Assembly: GCA_964544885.1 (NCBI GenBank)
Contig: CAZJDX010000001.1
Coordinates: 180,198-244,197, forward strand
Direction: 5' to 3'
Length of the DNA stretch: 64,000 nucleotides
DNA from: QQVM01 sp964544885
Lineage (GTDB): Bacteria > Bacteroidota > Bacteroidia > AKYH767-A > 2013-40CM-41-45
Shown: in pieces, positions 25,208 to 35,800 of the stretch
How positions within the stretch are numbered: the stretch's first letter is position 1
How the letters are laid out: every line of letters starts with the position of its first letter
Position numbers and translations under genes: made by a program
The notes under the pieces: generated by a model
What the model was told of the DNA's origin: nothing
The model's input: the letters and a program-made list of their open reading frames with translations, nothing else
The model's database searches: none

Positions 25208-26587
25208 ATGATCAAATATTTTATCCCTGTATTTCTTTCACTTCACGTGCTGGTCTCAAAGGCACAGAATTTTACCATCATCGATACGCTTCCAACAGGC
25301 GCTTATGGTACCGCCGCATGGGGTGATTTTAATAATGACGGTTTCAAGGATCTTGCCTACCTCTCTCAGGTATTACCGGATGCTGCCTGTATAATCTATC
25401 TCAATCAGAACAATGTCTTTTCCAGGGTGCCTCAGCATTTTCCTTATTTATTTAACCCGGCTGCAAAATGGGCGGATCTTGACAATGATGGTTTTGACGA
25501 CCTGATCGTTTGCGGCATGGACAGCCTGCTTGTAGAAAGTACTTTTATTTACAGAAGTCTGGGTAATGGGACATTTATTCCTCAGGTTCACTCAATACCC
25601 GGCCTTGCCGGTGGAAGTATAGATGTAAGCGATTATAATAATGACGGGTTGAAAGATGTGGCCATCTGCGGCTATGGCAGTTCTTCGCTCACTGAGACAT
25701 TCATTTTCAGGAACAATGGAGCATTTTCATTCACAGATATCGCGATGCCATTGCAGGGAATGTCTGGAGGAGAATTGAAATGGTACGATTATGACAGGGA
25801 CGGCCTGACCGATCTGACCACTAACGGTTCTGGACAAAACACAGCTAGAATCCGGTTTTACCGCAATATGAATAATGATACTTTCATGGAAGAATCCTTC
25901 AACTTTACAGGGTCTATCGGAACGCTTGACTGGATTGATTATGATCTGGATGGTATCAAAGACCTCTTCATTACAGGTATTGACAGCAGTTTCGTGAACA
26001 TCATATCCGCGATGTATCATAATGACGGCAACCGGAACTTCACCTACACTCCTGTAAATATTCCGGCTTTTGGTGAACCCAGCGCGGTAAGTGTCGGCGA
26101 CTTCAACAACGACAGCATTACGGACCTTTGTGTTATCGGAGGAAATGCGTTGTTCAATAGTTATTCAACCCTGGCCATGGGACAGGGTAATGCAATTTTC
26201 AATTTTCGCCCTTTACCTGCAGCCGTTATTGACAACCTGTTCACCGATGCGGCGGATATCGATAATGACGGAGATCTCGACCTTGTCTTAAGCACCTATA
26301 TACTGAGAAATGACGGAATATTGAGTGGACTGAATCAGGTAAATCCAGATCAGCCATCCTTGACCTTATTTCCCAATCCGTCCAATACACTTTTGTATGT
26401 CCGCAACGTACTGGATGTACAATCTCTAACTGTTTACGATTTAAATGGAAAAGAACGGTACCGGTCAGGGACATTCTCTGATGATGCTGCAATTCCTGTC
26501 CAGGACCTGCCTTCAGGAAAATACCTTGTTCGGGTTAACTTTTCGGACGGTACTTCCCTCAGGAAATGCTTCGATATTATACACTGA
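25208..26587 (+). CDS. T9SS-sorted FG-GAP/VCBS repeat protein
   Basis: The ATG at 25208 gives a clear signal peptide (MIKYFIPVFLSLHVLVSKAQ); an in-frame ATG at 25160 would add an unusual extension. The 459-residue protein has seven calcium-loop repeats of the type DFNNDGFKDL, DLDNDGFDDL, DYNNDGLKDV, DYDRDGLTDL, DYDLDGIKDL, DFNNDSITDL and DIDNDGDLDL. That count matches a seven-bladed integrin-like (FG-GAP/VCBS) propeller. The last 75 residues are a T9SS type A domain (LTLFPNPSNTLLYVRN, LPSGKYLVRV). It is an exported, probably Ca2+-stabilised surface protein with unknown ligand. Confidence 0.88.
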   Translation: MIKYFIPVFLSLHVLVSKAQNFTIIDTLPTGAYGTAAWGDFNNDGFKDLAYLSQVLPDAACIIYLNQNNVFSRVPQHFPYLFNPAAKWADLDNDGFDDLIVCGMDSLLVESTFIYRSLGNGTFIPQVHSIPGLAGGSIDVSDYNNDGLKDVAICGYGSSSLTETFIFRNNGAFSFTDIAMPLQGMSGGELKWYDYDRDGLTDLTTNGSGQNTARIRFYRNMNNDTFMEESFNFTGSIGTLDWIDYDLDGIKDLFITGIDSSFVNIISAMYHNDGNRNFTYTPVNIPAFGEPSAVSVGDFNNDSITDLCVIGGNALFNSYSTLAMGQGNAIFNFRPLPAAVIDNLFTDAADIDNDGDLDLVLSTYILRNDGILSGLNQVNPDQPSLTLFPNPSNTLLYVRNVLDVQSLTVYDLNGKERYRSGTFSDDAAIPVQDLPSGKYLVRVNFSDGTSLRKCFDIIH

Positions 26588-26807
26588 TGAATGGTATTTA
26601 TCCCTCAAATCGGATAATTATCCTGTTTAGTTTGTCTTTTGGTAAGAATTGATCCTGCTTTTGCATCCTTTAGTCTGCTGATGGCATACCTTGTCAGGAA
26701 TGAAATGGATGCTACGGGATATCAAAAATCCTGTGTTGAAATTTCCTGAGCTGTAAATCCGATGGCCCTGAATAATATCTAATTTCGTTAATTAAACACA
26801 CGGATAA

Positions 26808-29201
26808 ATGAGACGGATTGTATTATTATTCTTTCTTTTCGTACATCAACAAAACATACAGGCGCAGGTTGTTTCCATTTCGCCGGCAGTGAGTAATCCC
26901 GGCCAAATCCTGACAACCGTTATCACGCTGTCAAGCGGAATAATGCAAACACTTACCGCTCCGAATCAAAGCTCGGATATCTTCCTGATTCAGGCAGGTG
27001 ACACGATCTTTTGTGATTACTTTGATAACACACAAATCTATCCCGGGGTGTCGGGCAATTCGGATTCACTCTACTGTGACTTTACAATACCTGCCAATGC
27101 GGTGCTGGGCTGGTATGAAGTACACGTAATAACCTATGATCAGGAACCAATCTTTCCGTTCAATCCGGTACCGGTTGATAATATGCTCGCTTACGGAATG
27201 GTGGTCGCTGATCCAAATGCCTGCGATGTTCCATTCAATACAAGCGCCGGATCGGTCACCAACAACAGCGTGCAGATCAGCTGGGATCCGGCCGTGATCG
27301 CCGATACCTTCCGCGTCAGATACCGGATCATCGGCTCGTCTTATTCCTGGAAAGATGTCGACGGAGGAGGCGGAGTGACCAATACCACACTCACCGGTTT
27401 ACAACCCGACAAAGATTATACATTTGAGGTGAGTACCAAATGTAACGGATACAGCAGCGCCTACAGTATCATTGATACTTTTCATACAGATTCGGCTACA
27501 GTATCGTGTGTGCTGCCTTTCGATCTGGATACCTCGAATGTCACCGGTACAAGCGCAACACTCCAGTGGTCGCAGCTGGCTCTTGCTGACAGTTTCCTTG
27601 TAAGGTATTCGGTGAACGGAACCTCATCTTTTTCTTACGTTTACCTGGCAGGTGGCGGAAGCAATTCTGTCTCCGTCACCGGACTTAAACCCGGACGCGC
27701 ATACCAGTTCCAGGTCAGTTCGATTTGCCTCGGTCAGAGCAGCGGATACAGCGCTTCATTCATTTTCAATACCGCCGGGCCTTGTGCAATTCCCCATAGT
27801 CTTACAGCAAGCAATATCACGAATACCTCTGCCCTGATAGGATGGACTCCGCTTGTCAGCGGAGATAACTTCAGGATCAGGTATGCCGTCAACGGAACTT
27901 CAATCTATAAGTACAAAACTGTCGGAGGAGCCCAGGACACCGCTACGATCAGTGGTCTGCTGCCTAACACGACGTACAATTACCAGGTAAGTACCATGTG
28001 TTCAGGTAATGGTACAGGGTATAGTCCTGCATCTTCCTTTACAACCACTTCAGCGCCGGTAAACTGCGTAGTACCATATGGATTATCGGTAAGTAATATA
28101 ACCAGCAGCAGCGTACAGATTAACTGGACAGCCTTTGTTGCTGCTGATACATTCCGCGTCAGATATCGTCTCAACGGAACCGGCTCCTATTTTTACAAAA
28201 ATGTGAATGGAAGTGGAGGTGTAACTAACACAACCCTTACAGGTCTTTTACCGTCATCGCTTTATACCTATCAGGTCAGTTCTGTTTGTAATGGCAGTGG
28301 CTCCGGATACAGTTCAACAGGTAACTTTACCACTACCGGAGGAGCTGTAGCATGTGGAGTTCCTTCCGTCCTCTCCGCAACGTCCGTAACTTCCTCAACT
28401 GCCCAGATTAACTGGGCCAGCACCGTAACCGCGGATACGTTCAGGATTCGCTTCGCGGAAACAGGCACCACCGTTTACCGTTATCTTGATGTAAATGGTA
28501 GCGCCTTTTCCGCAGTTATCAGTGGTCTTACGCCGCTTACCGCCTATGATGTGCAGGTGAGTTCGGTATGTCTCGGTTCGGGTAATGGTTACAGCTCCGC
28601 AATTATTTTCGGTACCTCTGCCGGAAGCATTCCCTGCGCGACCCCATATGATCTGAACACAACCAGTATTCTTCCCAATTCGGCTACGATCTCCTGGACA
28701 CCGGATGTGTCGGCTGACAGTTTTATGATTCGATACTCTGTTCAGGGAACCACCAACTACAACTGGAAAAAGATCTCGGGTGCCGGAGGGGTGAACAGCA
28801 CTTCACTTACCGGACTACAGAATAATACAGCCTACCAGTGGCAGGTTCGCTCTATCTGCAACGGCGTTACGATTTCGGTTTACAGCGGATCATACTCCTT
28901 CAACACTCCGCTGGTACGTATGGCGAATCCGGGCTCCGTTGATCAGGCAGAAGGTCTGACCTTATTTCCGAACCCGGCTTCGCATCGCTTCAAACTACGC
29001 TTTATCGCTCCTGATGAGTCTGCTGCAACCCTTTTCATCTCGGATATGAGCGGTCGTGTCGTCCGTGAAGAACAATTCAGGATAATGCAGGGAATCAATG
29101 AAAAAGAACTTGATGCAATGGATCTGTCTGATGGTATATATACACTGGTACTCAGATCGGGCAAAGTCAATGAAGAGCTGCGGTTTATGATAAACCGTTA
29201 A
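26808..29201 (+). CDS. T9SS-sorted protein with six Cys-bounded Fn3-like repeats
   Basis: The 797-residue protein starts with a signal peptide (about 1-20). A beta-domain (about 20-135) precedes six Fn3-like repeats of about 95 residues. Each begins with Cys-x-x-Pro (CDVPF, CVLPF, CAIPH, CVVPY, CGVPS, CATPY), has a TSxxxxW core and ADxFxxRY motif, and ends with TGLxPxxxYxxQVSxxC. The Cys near each repeat start and end may form a disulfide. The last 80 residues are a T9SS type A domain (LTLFPNPASHRFKLRF, LSDGIYTLVL). The repeats closely resemble those in the phosphatase-like proteins at 40426-45593. It is probably a structural or adhesive exported protein, as no catalytic domain is visible. 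Confidence 0.88.
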   Translation: MRRIVLLFFLFVHQQNIQAQVVSISPAVSNPGQILTTVITLSSGIMQTLTAPNQSSDIFLIQAGDTIFCDYFDNTQIYPGVSGNSDSLYCDFTIPANAVLGWYEVHVITYDQEPIFPFNPVPVDNMLAYGMVVADPNACDVPFNTSAGSVTNNSVQISWDPAVIADTFRVRYRIIGSSYSWKDVDGGGGVTNTTLTGLQPDKDYTFEVSTKCNGYSSAYSIIDTFHTDSATVSCVLPFDLDTSNVTGTSATLQWSQLALADSFLVRYSVNGTSSFSYVYLAGGGSNSVSVTGLKPGRAYQFQVSSICLGQSSGYSASFIFNTAGPCAIPHSLTASNITNTSALIGWTPLVSGDNFRIRYAVNGTSIYKYKTVGGAQDTATISGLLPNTTYNYQVSTMCSGNGTGYSPASSFTTTSAPVNCVVPYGLSVSNITSSSVQINWTAFVAADTFRVRYRLNGTGSYFYKNVNGSGGVTNTTLTGLLPSSLYTYQVSSVCNGSGSGYSSTGNFTTTGGAVACGVPSVLSATSVTSSTAQINWASTVTADTFRIRFAETGTTVYRYLDVNGSAFSAVISGLTPLTAYDVQVSSVCLGSGNGYSSAIIFGTSAGSIPCATPYDLNTTSILPNSATISWTPDVSADSFMIRYSVQGTTNYNWKKISGAGGVNSTSLTGLQNNTAYQWQVRSICNGVTISVYSGSYSFNTPLVRMANPGSVDQAEGLTLFPNPASHRFKLRFIAPDESAATLFISDMSGRVVREEQFRIMQGINEKELDAMDLSDGIYTLVLRSGKVNEELRFMINR

Positions 29202-29261
29202 ATATCCTGAGATCCTTTTACTTTTTGCTGGTAATTTTGTGTGACTTTTTTACCGGCAGTC

Positions 29262-29291
29262 TTTCAGTTCAGTTGCATTACTCTAGCTTTG
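29262..29291 (+). promoter_or_regulatory. Candidate promoter of the helicase/fdhD transcript
   Basis: TTTC at 29262-29265 and a perfect TANNTTTG box (TAGCTTTG, 29284-29291) are spaced by 18 bases. The expected start site would leave a leader of about 15 bases before the helicase ATG. Confidence 0.45.
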
Positions 29292-29313
29292 CGCCGGTTA
29301 AAAACTTCATCTG

Positions 29314-30747
29314 ATGGCCAGGCAGGATTTTCTGAATATACTTCACAGAAACTTTCCTTATAATCCTACAAATGACCAGGAAAAGCTGATGAAGGCCGTT
29401 AAGGAATTCTTCGGAGATCCTGAGTCTAAAAAAACATTTATTCTAAGGGGTTATGCCGGTACCGGAAAAACAACCTTCATTCAGGCTCTGGCAAAAACCT
29501 ATGAAGCTTTTGAATACAATGTTGTCTTACTGGCCCCTACGGGAAGGGCAGCAAAAGTGATGAACGAGTACAGCGGTAAGACTGCCGGCACAATACACCG
29601 AAAGATTTACAACATGGATATTGGAAAGTCCGGAACCTTCTCCTTTAAATCGGCTAAAAATCATTCAGAAAAAACATTGTTCATTGTTGATGAAGCTTCA
29701 ATGATACCAGCTGGAGAAGACAAGGGCTTGTTTAAAGGGCGAAGTTTGTTAACAGATCTTATCCGATTTGTTTACAGCGGAACTTCGTGTCATCTGATCC
29801 TGATCGGAGATACTGCTCAATTAGCACCGGTAATCGAAAATGAGAGTCCGGCACTGGACATTTCATACATCGAAAGAAAATTTAACTTGACTGTTCATCA
29901 TGCTGAACTGAAAATTGTAATCAGGCAAGCGCTTGAATCAGGGATTCTGTTAAATGCAACCACGCTCAGAAACAGTATCATTTCAGGTACTACCGAACTA
30001 TTAATTGAAAGTGGGAAATATCCCGATGTAGAAAGAGTCAATGGAAACAGTCTCCTGTATTCCCTGACCGAAAACTATAATCACTTTGACATCGACAATA
30101 CCGTGGTTATCTGCCGCTCAAATAAACTGGCAAACAGATACAATGATTTCATACGTAAAAATATTTTTAATTGCACCGAAAGTCTGGAAGAAGGAGACCG
30201 TCTCATGGTACTTAAAAACAACTACTACTGGTTAAGCAATGGTTCTTCAACGACATTCATTGCCAATGGAGATTTTATCAGGATAAAAAAACTGATCTCG
30301 ACCGAATTTAAATATGGATTTACTTTCGCGACCGCTGAAATAGAATTTCCTGATTATCCCTTACAAGATCAGACCGAGGTAAAACTGCTGCTGGATTCTA
30401 TTAACAGTGAAACGTCCGGACTTAACCAGGAGCAGTCTCAAAAGCTCTTCGACAACCTGGTGTTAAAGTACAAGAAAATCAAAAAAACAAAAGAAAGGAT
30501 AAGTGCGGTTTATGATGATCCCTACTATAATGCACTTCAGGTTAAATTCGGCTATGCAATCACCTGTCATAAGGCGCAGGGTGGCCAATGGCAGGCAGTT
30601 TATGTCGATTCCGGATTTGTAAACGAAAGCATCATGTCGCCCGAATTACTGCGATGGTTGTACACCGCTTTCACACGCGCTACTCAAAAGTTATTCCTGG
30701 TCAATATGAATGATCGGTTTTTCAAAATGAGAGATCATGAGAACTGA
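29314..30747 (+). CDS. RecD-like superfamily 1B DNA helicase
   Basis: The 477-residue ATPase has Walker A GYAGTGKTT (Lys52), motif Ia LLAPTGRAAKVM, and Walker B FIVDEASM. It also has the Gln-containing IGDTAQLAP motif and a C-terminal UvrD_C_2-like segment (KFGYAITCHKAQGGQWQAVYV, LRWLYTAFTRATQKLFLV) with the motif V/VI residues. It fits compact RecD2/Dda-like 5'-3' helicases of Bacteroidota, lacking the long N-terminal extension of RecD2. It is cytoplasmic and likely acts in DNA repair or replication. It begins a short plus-strand transcript with fdhD 29 bases downstream; no functional link between the two is evident. Confidence 0.93.
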   Translation: MARQDFLNILHRNFPYNPTNDQEKLMKAVKEFFGDPESKKTFILRGYAGTGKTTFIQALAKTYEAFEYNVVLLAPTGRAAKVMNEYSGKTAGTIHRKIYNMDIGKSGTFSFKSAKNHSEKTLFIVDEASMIPAGEDKGLFKGRSLLTDLIRFVYSGTSCHLILIGDTAQLAPVIENESPALDISYIERKFNLTVHHAELKIVIRQALESGILLNATTLRNSIISGTTELLIESGKYPDVERVNGNSLLYSLTENYNHFDIDNTVVICRSNKLANRYNDFIRKNIFNCTESLEEGDRLMVLKNNYYWLSNGSSTTFIANGDFIRIKKLISTEFKYGFTFATAEIEFPDYPLQDQTEVKLLLDSINSETSGLNQEQSQKLFDNLVLKYKKIKKTKERISAVYDDPYYNALQVKFGYAITCHKAQGGQWQAVYVDSGFVNESIMSPELLRWLYTAFTRATQKLFLVNMNDRFFKMRDHEN

Positions 30748-30776
30748 TTCTCCAACGGAATCAATATCTTTATGAT

Positions 30777-31634
30777 ATGGGAAGAGCTTCGGTAGCTTCT
30801 GTTCAGGTAAATAAATTCAACAGGGATTCAGGACTGATAAAACAGGATCTGGTTGCCGTTGAAGAACCTCTTGAAATCCGGCTGACTTATGGGCCTGTTG
30901 AGGACAGGAAAGAGAAAAGTCTGGCGGTCACCATGCGTACACCGGGAAACGACTTTGAACTGGCTCTTGGCTTTCTTTTCAATGAAGGTATTGTCAGAAA
31001 AAAGGACGATGTACTGAAAATACGGTACTGTGAAAGAGAGAGCGCGGACGACAATGCGGAAAACACGGTTCGCGTCGAACTGAGCACTTCGCTAAGTCCG
31101 GATATAAAAAAGCTGGAAAGAAATTTTTATACTTCTTCCAGCTGTGGTGTATGTGGAAAAGCGTCAATTGAAGCTATTGAAGCCGGTTGTAACCCGGAAT
31201 TCCTCATGGTAAACAACCCTTTTACCATCGAAGCTTCCATTATTCTGAGATTGCCGGAATTAGTCAGGGAGCAGCAATTGGTTTTCGAATATACAGGCGG
31301 ATTGCATGCCGCTGCATTATTCGATAGCGGCGGACAGCTCATACTCCTTCGCGAAGATATAGGAAGGCATAATGCAGTTGATAAACTCACCGGAGCTTTG
31401 TTTGGTTCAAATCAGCTTCCCGCTTCATCTTCCATAATGTTTCTGAGTGGGCGTGCGGGATTTGAACTTTTACAGAAAGCGGCCATGTCTGGCATTCCCT
31501 GTGTTGCTTCGGTAGGCGCTCCTTCCAGCCTAGCTGTTTCACTCGCGAAAAAATTCAACATTACGCTTATAGGATTCCTCCGCGATCTCCGGTTTAATGT
31601 ATATAGTAATCCGGAAAGAATTCTCAAGCGTTGA
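30777..31634 (+). CDS. fdhD: Formate dehydrogenase accessory sulfurtransferase FdhD
   Basis: FdhD passes sulfur from IscS to the molybdenum cofactor of formate dehydrogenase-type enzymes. The 285-residue length is normal. Signature segments are EEPLEIRL near the N-terminus, MRTPGNDFELALGFLFNEGI, the active-site pair in SSSCGVCGKAS (CxxC near residue 122-125), TGGLHAAALF and LREDIGRHNAVDKLTGA. It is cytoplasmic. The likely client is the FdhF/YdeP-type molybdoenzyme at 38089-40419, with the metal-efflux operon in between on the opposite strand. Its stop is 20 bases from the convergent TolC-like gene. Confidence 0.96.
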   Translation: MGRASVASVQVNKFNRDSGLIKQDLVAVEEPLEIRLTYGPVEDRKEKSLAVTMRTPGNDFELALGFLFNEGIVRKKDDVLKIRYCERESADDNAENTVRVELSTSLSPDIKKLERNFYTSSSCGVCGKASIEAIEAGCNPEFLMVNNPFTIEASIILRLPELVREQQLVFEYTGGLHAAALFDSGGQLILLREDIGRHNAVDKLTGALFGSNQLPASSSIMFLSGRAGFELLQKAAMSGIPCVASVGAPSSLAVSLAKKFNITLIGFLRDLRFNVYSNPERILKR

Positions 31635-31654
31635 ACGGACTGCAAGTTAATTTC

Positions 31655-32842
31655 TCAAAGTTGAAATTTGTACAAGTCAGCTATAAGGCTGTAATACTCC
31701 TTCTCCGTTTTCAGATACTTTTCGTAAGCTTCGTAATAATAGGCCGATTCCAGATAGTATTCAAGCAAACTTATTTCTCCCACTCTGAACGCTTTTGAAA
31801 GCAGTTCAAGGTCCTGTTGCTTGCTGAAAATCATTCTGTATTCTTCCAACATGTTCCGGAGCATCACAAGCCGGTCATACTTCCGTTTGATCTCATAATA
31901 ATGTATGGTCTTATGACTTTCGACCTCCATTTTCTTAAAGTTCAGTTTCGCTTCTCTCAGCTTAACCTGACCACTGTTCTCCCATAAGGGCACAGATATT
32001 CCTGTATGTATCCCGTTATATTTGTGTCCTGTAAGTCCCTGGTAACGATAGCCCAGCTCCAACCTTGGAAGTCGAAGTGACCGGCTGAGTTCAAGTTCTT
32101 TCTTTGCGATAATTTCCTCCTGTAACAGGATCTTCCTGTGTGGGTCATGCAATTCGCATTCGCTCTCAAGAGCTTCAAATGGTGTTATTACGGGAGGAAT
32201 AAAATAATGCGTGTCCGTAAATTGAACCGACTGACCTCCGTTCATTCCGATGAGTTTATCCTCCAGTATCCTTATCTCACTTTTGTTTTCGTCAGATTCC
32301 TGCCGTAAACCCAGGAGTATAAGTTTAGTCTTGTTCAGTTCAAGAATAGTACCTTCACCCTTGTCGAGTTTAATCTGCACCGCGTTCAAAATACTTTCCG
32401 ATTCCTTCTTTCGGGTCTCAAACCGGTTTTGCAGCTTCCTCCGATAGACTATTTCAATACAAGTTTGTTTGGTTTCAAGCAGTACTTCTTCCCTGACTGC
32501 TCTGTAATTGAGCTCAGCATGCCTGTTCAACTCGCCGGACAGCTTTCTTTTCTTTACATAAACCGTGGGGAAATCAAAAGCCTGGCTTAACAGAATTTCG
32601 TGCTGGTCACCAGCCCCGGAAGGACTTCCTTTCAGATAATCATATTCGAAGAAAGGATTGGAAGGATTCAATCCCGCAACTGCAGCGGCTTTCTGACTTT
32701 CGAACAGCTTCTTACTGGCTAGAATATGCTTGTTCCTTTGCTCAACAGAAGCAAGCACGCTGTCCAGTCCTGATTGTGGAAATGCACGGAAAGACTTCAA
32801 CACAAAACATAACAATAGTAATACATGAATAATTGTCTTCAT
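31655..32842 (-). CDS. TolC/CusC-family outer membrane efflux protein
   Basis: The 395-residue protein has a signal peptide (about 1-20) and the long paired helices of TolC-type channels, with repeats such as SLDSVLASVEQRNKHILASK-like heads and LSKAFRVGEISLLEYYLESA at the C-terminal half. It is somewhat shorter than classical TolC/CusC (about 430-460). It is the last gene of the efflux operon and overlaps the RND pump gene by four bases (ATGA), showing translational coupling. It should form the outer membrane exit for the heavy-metal RND pump. Confidence 0.9.
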   Translation of the reverse strand: MKTIIHVLLLLCFVLKSFRAFPQSGLDSVLASVEQRNKHILASKKLFESQKAAAVAGLNPSNPFFEYDYLKGSPSGAGDQHEILLSQAFDFPTVYVKKRKLSGELNRHAELNYRAVREEVLLETKQTCIEIVYRRKLQNRFETRKKESESILNAVQIKLDKGEGTILELNKTKLILLGLRQESDENKSEIRILEDKLIGMNGGQSVQFTDTHYFIPPVITPFEALESECELHDPHRKILLQEEIIAKKELELSRSLRLPRLELGYRYQGLTGHKYNGIHTGISVPLWENSGQVKLREAKLNFKKMEVESHKTIHYYEIKRKYDRLVMLRNMLEEYRMIFSKQQDLELLSKAFRVGEISLLEYYLESAYYYEAYEKYLKTEKEYYSLIADLYKFQL

Positions 32843-35800
32843 GCCTTTTTTCTTTGAGTAATGAAATAAACAACCGGAACGACAAAAACATTGAGTAAAG
32901 TTGAAGTGAGTAAACCACCCAGAATGACCTTAGCCATCGGACTCTGAATTTCGTTTCCGGGAAGATCTCCTGCAATTGCCAGAGGTATCAGGGCAAGGCC
33001 TGCCGTAAGAGCGGTCATCAGAATGGGACTAAGTCTGTTCACTGATCCATTCATGATAATCTCGTACAGACTCAATCCCTCTTCCTTCAGATCCTGATAA
33101 TGACTGACAAGCAAAATTCCATTTCTCGTAGCGACTCCGAAAAGGGTTATGAAACCGATGATCGCCGGAATGCTCAGAATACCTGAGGTGAAATATATAC
33201 TGAAAATCCCTCCGATAAGCGCAAGGGGCAGATTGACAAGTATCACGGAAGCGATCCTCAGATCACGAAACTCCTGAAACAGCAACAGAAATATAATAAG
33301 CAGTGATAAGAGCGATGTAAGCAAAAGTGTCTTAGAGGCCTCCTCCTCCGCTTCAAACTGGCCCCCATACTCTACATAGTATCCTTCAGGTAAAACGATC
33401 TTTTCCTCCAGTAACTTCCGGATATCTTCAACAGCTCCCCGCTGATCCCTCCCGCTTACGTTTGCAGATATTACTGTCCTGCGCTGAACGTTTTCCCGAT
33501 TAATGGTATTCGGGCCTCCTGTACTGACAATATCTGCAACCATGTACAATGGAATCTTTGAACCGTCTGCGGCATCGATCAACGCATTACGCATGTTTTC
33601 TATGGTTCCCTTATTATGATCGTCAAATCTGACAATCAGATCAAATGTTCTGTTGCCTTCATATAGTTCACCAACCTTTTCACCGGCAAAGGCTACATCC
33701 ACAAAGCGATTGAACTCTCCTATGCTGATTCCGAAATGGGAGAGCATATCCCGCTTTGCCTTGATCTGTACCTGGGGTATCTCAGAAAGCTGCTCCGTGT
33801 TTATGTCAACTAATCCGGGGACCGATTGTATTTCCTTTTTAATGCGGGCTGAGATAAGGTGAAGTTTGTTTAGATCATTTCCAAACAACTTAATGGCAAT
33901 GTTCGCCCTCGTACCGGACAGCATATGGTCGATGCGGTGAGAGATCGGCTGGCCAATGGTTATGTTCACACCGCTGATGTTGCTAAGTTTGGTTCTGACC
34001 TCATCAATGAATTCCTCTCTTGTTCTTTCCTTTAGTTCAAAAGGAGCATCGATCTCAGCCGAATTCACTCCCTGAGCATGTTCATCAAGCTCGGCTCTTC
34101 CTGTCCTCCTAGTTGTCATCTTTACCTCAGGGATAGAAAGTAATGCTCTCTCAACATCCGATCCTGTCTTATTACTCTCTTCCAGAGAGATTCCGGGCAA
34201 GCTGACCGCACTTACCACCAACGATCCTTCATTGAACTCAGGTAAAAAGCTTCTGCCAAGCCTTGTGAAAATAAAAATCGATAAACAAAGCAGAGAAATG
34301 GAAAGGCCCAGAACCAGTCTTTTGTGATCCATTACCACTTTCAATAACCTGATATAGATGTGTTGCAACTTTTCAACCAACCAGCTTTCCTTGTGTTTCT
34401 TTCTCAAGGTTTCTTCATTGGAAAGAAAATAACTGCCGAGTACCGGAGTAAGGGTGATGGAAACGATGAGTGAAGCGAAAAGTGAAACGATGAAAGCTAT
34501 ACCGAGTGGGGCCAGCAACTTTCCCTCCATACCACTGAGAAAAAACAGAGGAACGAATGCAATGATGATAATAAAGGTCGCATTAATGATGGAGGTCCGA
34601 ATCTCCACGGAAGCATCGAAGATAACGTCAAACCTGTCACGTCTCTCCCCTATGGCTTTCTTCGCATTTTCCTTCAGTCTTTTATAAACATTCTCCACAT
34701 CTATGATCGCATCATCCACCAGGGCGCCAATGGCTATTGCCATACCGCCAAGGCTCATCGTGTTGATCGTAAAACCCAGCCACCGCAGGGTCAGAATCGC
34801 AACAATGAGTGAAATAGGAATGGCCAGCAGCGATATGATCGTTGCCCTCCAGTTCATCAGAAAAATAAAAAGTATGATGACTACAAATACAGAACCCTCC
34901 AGAAGGGTTTTCTGAATATTACCAATCGATGCATTGATAAAGTCTGCCTGCCTGAAAATCCTCGTGTTGATCTTCACATCTCCGGGAAGGTTTTTCTGAA
35001 GCTCTTCCAGACTGAGATCAATACTCCCGGTCAGCTTCAGGGTATTTGTTGATGGCTGCTTCAAGACTGTCATTATGATCGCCGGCTTTGCATTCAGTGA
35101 GCCGTCACCAATTTTAAATGCCGCACCGGTCCTGATCTCCGCGACATCTTCAAGTCTGATACCGGCTCCATCGCGAAAAGCAACTATCGATTTACCCAAT
35201 TCCTCTGTACTGTTGGTTCTGCCTATACCATTGATGACATATTCATTTCCATATTCATTCATAAAGCCACCGGATGAATTCCCGTTTGATCCGGCCGCAG
35301 CACGCATAACTTCTTCCAGCTTCACATTGTACTGCTCCATTTTCTGTGGTGAAACCAGGACCTGATACTGTTTGTATTCTCCTCCAATGACAACCACTTG
35401 GGCGACTCCACCTGTCGCGAGTAATCGGGGGCGAATCTGCCAATCCGCGATTGTCCTGAGCTCCATTTGTGAAGTACTGTCTGAAGTCAGACTAATCAAC
35501 ATGATCTCACCCATGATTGAGGATTGCGGTGCCATGGTAGGTACTCCCACCCCTTCCGGTAACCTCCCTGAAATCGCTGTAAGCTTTTCATTCACTACCT
35601 GTCTGGCGATGAAAATGTCTGTATCCCACTCAAATTCTATCCATACAATTGACAGACCCGCTGATGATGAAGAACGGACTCGTCTGACACTGGTTGCTCC
35701 GTTAACTGATGTCTCAATGGGAAAGCTTACCAGTTTTTCCACCTCTTCAGGTGCCATTCCGTGCGCCTCGGTGATCACAACAACGGTTGGGGCCGTCAGA